DNA of 12,234 nt from JBDTMC01 sp039934475 (GCA_039934475.1 JBDTMC010000227.1:1-12234); one strand, 5' to 3'. Shown: positions 1-6,770, counted from the first letter of the stretch. Notes: a model not told the origin generated them from the letters alone. Made by a program: numbers and translations.

Positions 1-2
1 CG

Positions 3-323
3 CATGCCGATCCGGCGCGACGTTATCCGTCTGCGGATGCACTGGCGAGTGACCTCGAGCGACACCTGGCCGGACGCCCGGTGTTGGCGCGACCTGATAC
101 GGCCACATACCGCCTGCGCAAGCTCGTGAGTCGACACCCGTTCGGCAGCGCGGAACGTGCGGACGAACAGGACACGACACGTGAACTTGCTCACAAAATG
201 CCGCCACGCCGGTCCAGCCGATGGCACCCAAGGCCGAGAAATGTGCGGGACCTGCCACCTCGTTTGCGGCCACGGCGGACACTGGCAGAACATGGCAGCA
301 ACCCGCGATACTGCCGACTATAG
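3..323 (+). CDS. 3' end of a Ser/Thr protein kinase gene (partial, apparently truncated)
   Basis: The frame is open from the left edge (first full codon at position 3) to a TAG at 321-323, so the 5' end lies outside the window. The first 50 or so residues read DPARRYPSADALASDLERHL, then GRPVLARPD and YRLRKLVSRHP. This matches what I know of the end of the catalytic domain and juxtamembrane linker of PknB-type kinases, which are common in Acidobacteriota. In that family the linker normally leads into a transmembrane helix and often TPR or WD40 sensor repeats. Here it gives way to an Arg/Pro-rich tail of about 55 residues with no hydrophobic segment and no recognisable domain. That tail also overlaps, in antisense, the end of a minus-strand remnant. 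I infer the sensor half is lost by deletion, insertion or frameshift. The kinase identification of the first 50 residues is fairly sure. Whether the product is functional is unknown. Confidence 0.6.
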   Translation, partial: HADPARRYPSADALASDLERHLAGRPVLARPDTATYRLRKLVSRHPFGSAERADEQDTTRELAHKMPPRRSSRWHPRPRNVRDLPPRLRPRRTLAEHGSNPRYCRL

Positions 324-747
324 ACGTCCCCCGAAAACCTCATTTCTTGTGCGTAGGGCAGGAGGAACCTTTTTTGCCGTCCTCGCTTCTTGGATGGCTC
401 TTTCGGGATTGGCTCAGCTGCTGGTTCAGGAAGGGCTTCAACTGCAATTCGGGTAGGCTCACGAGCGTCGCGCGTCCCTCTGGACAGCCCCCGTCGCTTT
501 GGACCGATTAGCTTTCCCCCTTGGACGAGTTCGTACACGTCCCGGAACACACTATAGGATTCGCCGAGGATGTGCTTGCTGATGAAATGGCGGTATAGCG
601 GTGCGTCCAGCTTGGGAATCAGGGCCGCCCTTTGACATCAACCACATAAGGCGTGCCGGCGGACTTGAATCGGGCAGGAGCAGGGACATGGTCCGATGCT
701 ATTGTAACGATTCGTAAAAAAGGAACTGGTATGGATATGTCCAGCGT
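191..747 (-). pseudogene. frameshifted remnant of an unrecognised protein-coding gene
   Basis: Read on the minus strand, two frames join into one protein-like sequence. The first (747 to 619) reads ISIPVPFLRIVTIASDHV, then ARFKSAGTPYVVDVKG, and stops at TGA 621-619. The second is open from 637 to 191 and continues AALIPKLDAPLYRHFISKH, ILGESYSVFRDVYELVQGGK and later a Pro/Glu stretch followed by KKRGRQK. A one-base change in the GGG run at 630-628 would fuse them at VDVKG/AALIPK. No start codon fits, because an in-frame TAG lies at 750-748, so the N-terminus is missing or further disrupted. I do not recognise the family. KKRGRQK loosely resembles an AT-hook-like basic patch, which is weak evidence. 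The end overlaps the tail of the kinase frame, and one of the two tails must be spurious. It could instead be chance open frames in noncoding DNA. Confidence 0.35.
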
Positions 748-986
748 CTAATTGTCGAGGGCAGACAGAAACGAGAGAGGAGATTGCCAATGTCACGCAT
801 CATCCACTCCATGGCTCAACGAGACTCCGGGGGTGGGAGTTCAATCCAACGAGTTGCGGTTGGCGAAACGTCGATCGCACGCAGAATCAGCCGTCTATTC
901 AGTCATTGGCTGCTAGTACTTGCTGAAGTAGACTCTTAATTCCTAAGCGTTTTCCGGGGGCGGCGAAGATAGCGTAAGCTGGCAGG
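324..986. other. gene-poor stretch upstream of the Gfo/Idh/MocA gene
   Basis: This stretch holds no intact gene of recognisable family. It contains most of the frameshifted minus-strand remnant, the 49-codon frame at 790-939, and about 47 bp of leader before the oxidoreductase gene. Base composition looks less GC-rich than the flanking genes, particularly from about 650 to 960. I see no tRNA, insertion-sequence ends or convincing terminator, and no strong promoter match for the downstream gene. I read it as a decayed or rearranged boundary. Confidence 0.4.
790..939 (+). CDS. possible small protein, 49 aa, unrecognised
   Basis: ATG at 790 is preceded by AGAGGAG (776-782) with a 7-nt spacer, one of the best Shine-Dalgarno arrangements in the window. 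The frame runs 49 codons to TAA at 937-939. The product starts MSRIIHSMAQRDSGGG and ends RISRLFSHWLLVLAEVDS, so it has a polar Gly/Ser-rich N-half and a short amphipathic or hydrophobic C-terminal segment. I recognise no family. It sits in decayed sequence 47 bp upstream of the oxidoreductase gene, so it could be a leader peptide, an independent small gene, or a remnant of something longer. The ribosome binding site is the only positive evidence. Confidence 0.3.
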   Translation: MSRIIHSMAQRDSGGGSSIQRVAVGETSIARRISRLFSHWLLVLAEVDS

Positions 987-2267
987 ATGCCGCCCTCATC
1001 TACCAGACGAACCTTTCTCCAGACAGCGGGAATTGCGCTCACTGCCGCTCAAGCGGTATCGCGGGGCGCTGTACCTGCGAGCGACAAGATCAGGGTCGGC
1101 TTCATTGGGCTCGGCGGGCAGGGGACGGGCCGCCTGCGCGAGTTCATGAAACACCCAGACGTAGCCGAGGTCGCGGTTTGCGACGTGGACACTCATCACC
1201 TGGAGCGCGCGGCGGCGCTGGTGGAGCAAACGCAAGGGATCAAGCCTACGCTGCACCACGATTTCCGGAAGTTGATTGAGACGAAAGATATAGACGCGGT
1301 GATGGTGGGGACGCCGGATCACTGGCACGCCCTGCCGGTCATACAGGCTTGCAAGGCAGGCAAGGACGTGTTTACCGAGAAGCCGCTGTCCTATTCGGTG
1401 GGAGAGGGCCGCGCGATGGTGAAGGCCGCGCTGGCGAACAATCGCATCACGCAGATGGGCAATCATATTCACAACGACCTGCCGAACTACAGGCGGGTGG
1501 TGGAGATTGTGCGGTCGGGAATGTTGGGAAAGATCGACCGGGTGTACTGTGCACAGGCGACGGGCGAGAAATCGCTGGGACGCCCAGAGGACACCGCGCC
1601 ACCGGCGGAGTTGGACTACGATTTCTGGCTGGGACCGGCCCCGAAGCGGGCTTATAATCCGAATCGCTCGCACTTCACTTATCGCTACTTCTGGGATTAC
1701 TCGGGCGGCCAGTTTATCGACTTCTGGTGCCACTACGCGGATGTCGCCTATTGGGCGATGGATCTGCAGGCTCCGAAGAGTATAAGTGCCGCGGGCGGAC
1801 GGTGGCTGACCGATGACAATGCCGAGACACCGGACACGCTGGAAGTGCTGTATGAGTATCCGGGGATGGTGCTGACCTGGACTATGCACCCTAAGGGACG
1901 CCCCGGGTACGACCATATGGGGAGCAGTGTGATTTTCGAGGGGCAGGAAGCTACTCTAGTCACTAACTATAGTAAGCATGAACTGTGGATCAAGGGCATT
2001 AAGCAAGAAGAGTTCCAGAGACCTGCACAAAGTATTGAGGACTCGCCGGGCCATATCCGGGAGTTCTTGGATGCGATTAAGAGCCGGAAGCGGTGTACTT
2101 GCGATATCGAGTATGGGCATCGGTTGACGAAGGCGGGTTTGTTGGGGAATCTAGCGTACCGCACGGGCGAGAGGTTGTACTGGGACGATGCCAAAGAGCA
2201 GTTCAGCGGGCATACGAAGGCTAATAATATGGTTACGCGGCATTATAGAAAGCCGTGGAAGCTGTAG
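987..2267 (+). CDS. Gfo/Idh/MocA family oxidoreductase with twin-arginine signal
   Basis: This 426-residue protein belongs to the NAD(P)-dependent sugar/inositol dehydrogenase-like family, here in its exported form. Residues 5-12 (STRRTFLQ) followed by a short hydrophobic stretch form a twin-arginine signal, so the folded, cofactor-loaded enzyme probably acts in the periplasm. The Rossmann nucleotide-binding loop is GFIGLGGQGTG (38-48), with the acidic residue after the second strand around CDVD (65-68). TPDHWHALP (109-117) and FTEKPLS (129-135) are the family's substrate-domain signatures, including the EKP lysine. The second domain contains FWLGPAP and FIDFWCHYADVAYWAM (244-258), whose D-x3-H-x2-D spacing matches the usual catalytic region. 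Length is typical of TAT-tagged members in Acidobacteriota and Planctomycetes. The ATG sits directly after GGCAGG, a poor ribosome binding site, but the twin-arginine motif right after it fixes the start. The substrate cannot be told. No sugar genes flank it, so it is probably monocistronic. Confidence 0.9.
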   Translation: MPPSSTRRTFLQTAGIALTAAQAVSRGAVPASDKIRVGFIGLGGQGTGRLREFMKHPDVAEVAVCDVDTHHLERAAALVEQTQGIKPTLHHDFRKLIETKDIDAVMVGTPDHWHALPVIQACKAGKDVFTEKPLSYSVGEGRAMVKAALANNRITQMGNHIHNDLPNYRRVVEIVRSGMLGKIDRVYCAQATGEKSLGRPEDTAPPAELDYDFWLGPAPKRAYNPNRSHFTYRYFWDYSGGQFIDFWCHYADVAYWAMDLQAPKSISAAGGRWLTDDNAETPDTLEVLYEYPGMVLTWTMHPKGRPGYDHMGSSVIFEGQEATLVTNYSKHELWIKGIKQEEFQRPAQSIEDSPGHIREFLDAIKSRKRCTCDIEYGHRLTKAGLLGNLAYRTGERLYWDDAKEQFSGHTKANNMVTRHYRKPWKL

Positions 2268-2271
2268 ACCC

Positions 2272-2327
2272 CTCCCTGACGGTCGGGGGGCGGACGGAAC
2301 AGCAAACCCACTCCCTGACGGTCGGGG
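2272..2327. repeat. two direct copies of a 17-bp GC-rich repeat in a convergent gap
   Basis: The sequence CTCCCTGACGGTCGGGG occurs at 2272-2288 and again at 2311-2327, identical over 17 bp and spaced 39 bp start to start. The flanks are also similar (a G/C-rich run ending in CGG). Each copy could fold into a weak stem, CCC with GGG plus GA with TC around a CGG loop with one bulged T, so it may be a REP-like palindromic unit. The pair fills the 92-bp gap between the convergent oxidoreductase and methyltransferase genes, where a bidirectional terminator might be expected. No U-tract follows either stem. Confidence 0.7.
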
Positions 2328-2359
2328 CTCGGTTAGCAATTAGCAGCAGCAGGTGAGCT

Positions 2360-2908
2360 TCAGGCGGCTTTGTAGATTAGCAGGGCCGCGCCGGCAAGGA
2401 AGCCGAGGAGAGCCTGGTATTCCTGGTTCTTGCGGTATAGCGCCCAGTGGAAGACTGTGTTTCCCGGGGCGGGTGTGAGGCGGGGAAAGAGGGCCGGAAC
2501 GGCGCCAGCATACGCGGCGTAATCGGGGAAGAGCTTCCTGAGATGCTGTTCTTCGAGTTCGATGACGGGTAAGTAGACGAGTAAGAAGACGGCGGCGAAG
2601 AGTGCTGCCAAAGGCCACTGGCGGGAAGAGATCACTAATCCAGCGGCCACGGCCAGCGTTCCCACATACAACGGGTTGCGAAGGTAGGCGTACGGACCGC
2701 CGCGGGTTAACGTCTGATTCTTTGCGAGGTGGCCAGCGGCCCAGCCGCGAAGAAGGAGGCCGAGGACCGAGAGCGGGAGACCGAAGGCGAGCGAACTCCA
2801 GTCGGGTTGGGAGAGCCAGGCAAACGTTACTACGAGAAGAAACCCACTGGGCACGCGGAGGCGGGCGACAAAGTCGGCGTAGGGTTTGGGGAAGTAATAG
2901 CGGGACAC
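2360..2908 (-). CDS. isoprenylcysteine carboxyl methyltransferase-like membrane protein
   Basis: This 182-residue integral membrane protein resembles the ICMT/phospholipid-methyltransferase family. Hydrophobic segments lie near residues 20-32, 37-55, 83-96, 98-115 and 165-178. The family's S-adenosylmethionine-binding signature appears as GPYAYLRNPLYVG (71-83), followed by ELEEQHLRKLFPDYAAY (117-133), the usual Glu-Glu...Phe..Tyr element. Bacterial members methylate small or lipid substrates that are mostly unknown, and prenylcysteine itself is unlikely here. The start is GTG at 2908, directly abutting the TAA of waaC (2911-2909) with no gap. It is therefore the last gene of the heptosyltransferase operon and probably translationally coupled to waaC. 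Its place suggests work on an envelope glycolipid, but that is inference. Confidence 0.8.
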   Translation of the reverse strand: MSRYYFPKPYADFVARLRVPSGFLLVVTFAWLSQPDWSSLAFGLPLSVLGLLLRGWAAGHLAKNQTLTRGGPYAYLRNPLYVGTLAVAAGLVISSRQWPLAALFAAVFLLVYLPVIELEEQHLRKLFPDYAAYAGAVPALFPRLTPAPGNTVFHWALYRKNQEYQALLGFLAGAALLIYKAA

Positions 2909-3916
2909 TTAGGCGGCCCCTAAGTTGAGGCGGGCTTTGAGGGCGTCAAATACCGCGTTGGGAGTAATGGAATTCATGCTGTCGTCGGTGAGGGTGCGGC
3001 GTTTGTAAGTGGTATGGGCGTTGGGATCGCGGAGGACGGCGATGGTGTCTCCATAGGGGCCGTTGCGGGTGGGATCAGTGGGACCGAAGATGGCTACTCC
3101 GGGTTTGCGTAGCGCGGCGGCGATGTGGAGGGGACCGCTGTCGAGTCCGACGATGGCGCGCGCCTGGCGGGTGGCACTGATGAGTCCGGCGATGCCGGAG
3201 CAGTGGACTGAGACGCCGGCGATAGTTTCGAGGGCGGCGCGTGAGGCGGGCGCGCCATTGAGAACGAGGGCGAGGCCGAGTTCCTCCTGCAAACGGCGCG
3301 CCAGTTGAGCGTAGTATTCGAGCGGCCATTGCTTGGAGGCCCAGCCGGCGAGCGGATTGGCGAGGACGAAGGGTTGGGCGGGGAGTTCTCCCTCCGGCTT
3401 GCCGGCGGGCAGGGGGAAAGCGTGGAGGATGTTGGCGGCACCGGCGGCGGCGGCGAGTTCGAGATTGCGGTCGACGACGTGAGGGGCCTGGGTACGCGCT
3501 GTTTTGGAGTAGAAGACGGCAGCGGCCTTCTCCCGCAAGAGGGAGTAATGGAAGCCGTAGATGCGATCAGGGCGGGCGAAGGCAGCCACCACCGCCGATT
3601 TGATCAGACCTTGAAAATCGATGGCGATGTCGGGATGCAGGTCGCGGAGGCGACGCTGGGCGTCGAGCCAATCGGAGAACGTATGGCGACGGACGGGTAT
3701 GACGGTGTCTACGAAGGGGTTGCCTTCCATCAATTCCAGCCATTTGGCATCAATGACCCAGGTGACGCGGCTGCGCGGATGGCTTTGCTTGAGGCTGGCT
3801 ACCGCGGGCAGGGTATGAATAATGTCGCCCATGGCGCCGAGCCGCACAATAAGGATGTGCGGAGATCCGTCAATTGCCTTGCCGCTCATGCACGCGCCGC
3901 GCGAGCTCCTTTGCAT
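2909..3916 (-). CDS. waaC: lipopolysaccharide heptosyltransferase I (glycosyltransferase family 9)
   Basis: The product transfers the first L-glycero-D-manno-heptose from ADP-heptose onto Kdo of the lipid A core, at the inner face of the cytoplasmic membrane. GT-B fold motifs are clear: GAMGDIIHTLPA (27-38) with the conserved Asp31, DFQGLIKS (100-107), KQWPLEYYA (195-203), GLDSGPLHIAAAL (257-269) and FGPTDPTRNGPYG (277-289), the last two forming the ADP-heptose pocket. The DFQGLIKS and FGPTDP...NGPYG pattern fits heptosyltransferase I rather than II. Two starts are possible. ATG 3916 gives 335 aa and a 47-bp overlap with the upstream gene. ATG 3889 (MSGKAIDG) gives 326 aa, a 20-bp overlap, and AAGGAG 16 nt upstream, which is rather far. 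Conserved sequence begins only at ILIVRLG, so both fit. Third gene of the operon. Confidence 0.9.
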   Translation of the reverse strand: MQRSSRGACMSGKAIDGSPHILIVRLGAMGDIIHTLPAVASLKQSHPRSRVTWVIDAKWLELMEGNPFVDTVIPVRRHTFSDWLDAQRRLRDLHPDIAIDFQGLIKSAVVAAFARPDRIYGFHYSLLREKAAAVFYSKTARTQAPHVVDRNLELAAAAGAANILHAFPLPAGKPEGELPAQPFVLANPLAGWASKQWPLEYYAQLARRLQEELGLALVLNGAPASRAALETIAGVSVHCSGIAGLISATRQARAIVGLDSGPLHIAAALRKPGVAIFGPTDPTRNGPYGDTIAVLRDPNAHTTYKRRTLTDDSMNSITPNAVFDALKARLNLGAA

Positions 3917-4256
3917 CGGCCTGGTCGGCCCCAGTCATCCAGAGGATAGCGGATTGCGGGAAGAGCGTGAGGAGTTGTGTTTCGTTTTCGCCGCCGATGA
4001 CGACGTAATCGACGCTGCGCAGGCCGGCTACAACGTTCGCACGCGCCTCAGCGGGAAGCAGCGGCGTGGTGGGGGAATCCACTAGTGCAACGAGGAGGTG
4101 AGCGCCGGCGCGGAATTCACGGATGCGCCGGGCGTTGGCTGCCAGGAGAGGATCGAAGAAACCAACCACGAGATGGCACTGCCGGCCGCGGGAAAGGGCG
4201 GCAGAGGTGGCCGCTGCCACGGCGGCTGCCGGTTGAATCTTTTGTCGCGTATCCAC
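3870..4256 (-). CDS. HldE/RfaE C-terminal-like nucleotidyltransferase, active-site motif missing
   Basis: This 128-residue protein aligns by eye with the ADP-heptose synthase nucleotidyltransferase domain. KIQPAAAVAAATSAALSRG (6-24) matches the lead-in helix, VGFFDPL (31-37) the first strand and loop, NARRIREFRAGAHLLVALVD (41-60) the helix and second strand, and LLPAEARANVVAGLRSVDYVVI (66-87) the helix before the third strand. Functional family members read GCFDxxHxGH here. This one has GFFDPL followed by LAANARR, so the HxGH that binds the nucleotide phosphates is gone. The C-terminal STTxII element is also absent. Catalysis by the usual mechanism is therefore unlikely, and a regulatory, scaffolding or decayed role is possible. 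The start is GTG (4256-4254), 6 nt after the waaF stop, and the 3' end overlaps the start of waaC. That position ties it to heptose transfer. It is moderately sure to be a real gene because both reading frame and spacing are operon-like. Confidence 0.65.
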   Translation of the reverse strand: MDTRQKIQPAAAVAAATSAALSRGRQCHLVVGFFDPLLAANARRIREFRAGAHLLVALVDSPTTPLLPAEARANVVAGLRSVDYVVIGGENETQLLTLFPQSAILWMTGADQADAKELARRVHERQGN

Positions 4257-4262
4257 TTTGTT

Positions 4263-5303
4263 CTATTTCACCAGTTCGAGGGCTACGAGCGCCACGCGTT
4301 GGGAGGTGACGCGGGTCATGCAGCGATGGTCAATGGGACATTCGCGGAGGAGGCACGGCGCGCATTCGACAGGTTCGCGGACGACGCGGGCGAGTGGACC
4401 GTGCGGACCGGTGGCGATGTGGTCAGTGGCTCCGAAGATGGCGACGGTGGGGACGCCGAGGGCGGAGGCGATGTGCATGGCTCCGGAATCGTTCGTGAGG
4501 TAGAGCCGGCAGGCGGCGGCCATCTCGATGAATTCACTAAGGGTGGTGGCTGCGGCGAGGTTGCGGGCGAAGATGCCGCGCGCGGCTACTTGGTCGACGA
4601 CGATTTGCGCCAGTGGCTGCTCATCGCGGGAGCCGAAGACGGCGACGGAGCCGGAGAGTTCGGTGGCGAGGTGCGCAGCGGTTTCAGCGAAGCGTTCCGG
4701 GAGCCAGCGCTTGGCGGTGCCATAGGCGGCGCCGGGGCTGACGCCGATGACGGGGTGGCGAAAGCCTAGCGCGGCGAGCCTGGGGAGGCCGGATTCGCGG
4801 GCCGCGGCGGCGCCTTCGAGGCGAATGGGCTGATCAGGCGGCAGCTGATCGAGGAGTCCGGCGCGGCGCAGTAGTTCCAAATAGTAATAGCTTTCGTGAG
4901 GCGGGAGGTCGCCTTTTTGGGGGACTGGGATAGCGGAGGTCAAGAGAAAGCCGCGCCCGTCGCGATTGTAACCAATGCGCTGAGGAATGCCCGCGAGACG
5001 GACAATAAGGGCGGCTTCGAAGGCGTTCTGGAGGAGGATGGCGACGTCGAACTGAGCTTGACGGAGTGTGCGAGCGAGGGCCAGTTTGCCGCGCAAGTCG
5101 CGCGCTCCACGGGAGGCGTGATGGAGGACGATCTGGTCACAGAAGGATTCGCGGGCGTAGAGATCGGCGACCCAAGGGCGCGCCTGGATGGCGATGTGGG
5201 CACGTGGGAAGAGGTGGCGAAGGGCGCGGAGGGCCGGCAGCGACATCACGGCGTCGCCCACCCAGTTGGTGGCGCGGACAAGAATACGATTCCACTCGGT
5301 CAA
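4263..5303 (-). CDS. waaF: lipopolysaccharide heptosyltransferase II (glycosyltransferase family 9)
   Basis: The product adds the second heptose to the inner LPS core from ADP-heptose. Signatures of the 346-residue protein are WVGDAVMSLPA (14-24), the N-terminal acceptor-side loop with Asp17; PGAAYGTAKRW (190-200); TNDSGAMHIAS (270-280); FGATDHIATGP (290-300); and the Cys-rich CAPCLLRECPIDHRCM (314-329). The last is characteristic of WaaF rather than WaaC. The start is TTG at 5303-5301. It places RILVRATNWVGD exactly where family members begin, and I see no better in-frame ATG or GTG upstream. No clear Shine-Dalgarno precedes it, so expression may be modest. It is the first gene of a four-gene operon with the HldE-like gene, waaC and the methyltransferase-like gene. 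The promoter should lie in the 177-bp divergent gap shared with flgE. Confidence 0.92.
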   Translation of the reverse strand: MTEWNRILVRATNWVGDAVMSLPALRALRHLFPRAHIAIQARPWVADLYARESFCDQIVLHHASRGARDLRGKLALARTLRQAQFDVAILLQNAFEAALIVRLAGIPQRIGYNRDGRGFLLTSAIPVPQKGDLPPHESYYYLELLRRAGLLDQLPPDQPIRLEGAAAARESGLPRLAALGFRHPVIGVSPGAAYGTAKRWLPERFAETAAHLATELSGSVAVFGSRDEQPLAQIVVDQVAARGIFARNLAAATTLSEFIEMAAACRLYLTNDSGAMHIASALGVPTVAIFGATDHIATGPHGPLARVVREPVECAPCLLRECPIDHRCMTRVTSQRVALVALELVK

Positions 5304-5480
5304 TTGATCAGGGTAGCAAACGGAGCAGGGGAAGCCGGTGACGGGAAATTGCCGGGCGATAGAAAAGTGACGGGGGAGGGAGGAGGGAAGTGTCCTGAAA
5401 CGCTAGAGATAGGGATGGGGGTTAACGTGATGAAGAGAGGGGGACGGGTTGGATAGGTATAGGTAGGAAAGGATGCTTGA
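5304..5480. promoter_or_regulatory. divergent intergenic region between waaF and flgE, purine-rich
   Basis: The gap separates two divergently oriented genes and must carry at least the waaF operon promoter. Its plus strand is strikingly purine-rich from about 5341 to 5473. It has G runs at 5372-5376, 5378-5380, 5382-5383 and 5385-5387 and again around 5411-5446, and a tandem ATAGGT ATAGGT at 5453-5464. I see no convincing sigma-28 or sigma-54 flagellar promoter and no good sigma-70 pair. AAAGGA (5468-5473) is the flgE ribosome binding site. Confidence 0.35.
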
Positions 5481-6770
5481 ATGTTGAATTCCTTCGTGTC
5501 GGCACTCTCGGCACTACGCGCCAACGGTACCGCCGTGGACGCAGTCGGCAATAATCTGGCGAATCTGAGCACAGTCGGGTTCAAGAAATCGTCGGTGAAT
5601 TTTCGCGATGTCGTAGGCGATGTGCTGAGCGGATCGGGGACCACGCAGGTAGGTTCCGGAGTCGCGCAGCCTTTTACGCCGCGCCAGTTCACGCAAGGCT
5701 CGATACAGACTACGGGAGGGCATCTGGATGCGGCCATCCAGGGCGATGGGTTCTTCATCCTGCGCAAGGAAGCGGGAAGCGGCACCTCGACATCCACCGC
5801 GGGCCGATTCTACACGCGGGCGGGCGATTTTAAGGTGGATGAATCCGGACGCCTGGTCAGCCAAAGTGGCGAATTGGTACAGGGGTGGTCACTGAACACG
5901 GCGCAGAACGCCATCAACACGTCGGATCCGATCGGCGATATCGTGGTGCCGGTGGGCAGCAGCCGCTCGGCGCGGGCAACAAGCAGCATGTCAGTGGACC
6001 TGAACCTGGATGGATCGGCGTCGACCGGATCGCAGTTTGCCGTTCCGGTGGAGATCTACGATTCGCTCGGCAACTCGCACACCCTGACGGTGACCTACTC
6101 GAAGACGGCCAACCCGGGCGAGTGGGACGTGAACTTCTCCCTGCCGGCAACCGATGGCACGGTCACATTCACCACAGCCCAAGTTACCTTCGACCCAAAT
6201 GGGAAATTGCAGACAGTGCCGGATGGTCCGCCGCCGGGTTCCTTCAGTGGGATCGACATCCAGTTCAATAATCCGGCGGTAAACGGCATTCCCAATCTCA
6301 CATACTCGCTGTGGGGCACGGTTCCGACTGGGATCGATCCTGGGGTGCCGCGGATTACCCAATTCTCACAGCCTTCGGCGCCCAGTGCGATTAAGCAGGA
6401 TGGCGTGGCGGCGGCTTTGTTGACAGGGGTGACCCTCGACGACGGCGGGTCGGTGATGGCCGAGTATTCGAACGGCGACCGACAGGAAGTAGCGCGGCTG
6501 GCGCTGGCAAGCATTCGCAATCCGGATTCGCTGGTAGCCACGGGCAACAACAACCTAAAGTTGGGTAGCGACACGGCGACGCCGACGGTGGGCGAAGCGA
6601 ATACGGGGGGCCGCGGGGCGATTGTGTCCTTGTCGCTGGAATCGTCGAATGTCGATATCGCAGAGGAATTCACGAAGCTGATCGTGTACCAGCGGGGGTA
6701 TCAGGCGAATGCTCGAGTGATTACGACTAGCGATGAGATTAGTCAAGAGACGATTAATCTGAAGCGGTAA
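5481..6770 (+). CDS. flgE: flagellar hook protein FlgE
   Basis: FlgE polymerises into the hook, the universal joint between the flagellar rod and filament, after export by the flagellar type III apparatus. The 429-residue product has the rod/hook N-terminal motif SALSALRANGTAVDAVGNNL and then ANLSTVGFKKS (27-37). A variable middle (roughly 160-330, with VEIYDSLGNSHTLTVTYSKT) is the hook D2 region. The conserved C-terminal helix EEFTKLIVYQRGYQANARV...TSDEISQETINLKR (395-429) completes the helical core. There is no cleaved signal peptide, as expected. AAAGGA at 5468-5473 with a 7-nt spacer supports the ATG. Length is normal for FlgE. No other flagellar gene is visible on either side: hook cap flgD, flgK or fliK would be usual neighbours. 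A FlgG-type rod protein is less likely given the length and the middle domain. Confidence 0.93.
   Translation: MLNSFVSALSALRANGTAVDAVGNNLANLSTVGFKKSSVNFRDVVGDVLSGSGTTQVGSGVAQPFTPRQFTQGSIQTTGGHLDAAIQGDGFFILRKEAGSGTSTSTAGRFYTRAGDFKVDESGRLVSQSGELVQGWSLNTAQNAINTSDPIGDIVVPVGSSRSARATSSMSVDLNLDGSASTGSQFAVPVEIYDSLGNSHTLTVTYSKTANPGEWDVNFSLPATDGTVTFTTAQVTFDPNGKLQTVPDGPPPGSFSGIDIQFNNPAVNGIPNLTYSLWGTVPTGIDPGVPRITQFSQPSAPSAIKQDGVAAALLTGVTLDDGGSVMAEYSNGDRQEVARLALASIRNPDSLVATGNNNLKLGSDTATPTVGEANTGGRGAIVSLSLESSNVDIAEEFTKLIVYQRGYQANARVITTSDEISQETINLKR

Noticed and set aside
157..456. Plus-strand frame of 99 codons with a hydrophobic end, considered as a frameshifted kinase transmembrane segment
   Set aside because: The hydrophobic stretch lies far after the kinase break and is simply antisense to a polar Pro/Glu/Lys stretch of the minus-strand remnant.
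996..1916. 306-codon open frame antisense to the Gfo/Idh/MocA gene
   Set aside because: The product is Arg/His-rich with no domain. The opposite strand encodes a clearly conserved enzyme, so this is a GC-driven shadow.
3305..4769. Two long plus-strand frames (3305-3949 and 4098-4769) with Gly/Glu/Asp-rich products
   Set aside because: They lie opposite waaC and waaF and have the low-complexity composition of antisense frames in high-GC genes.
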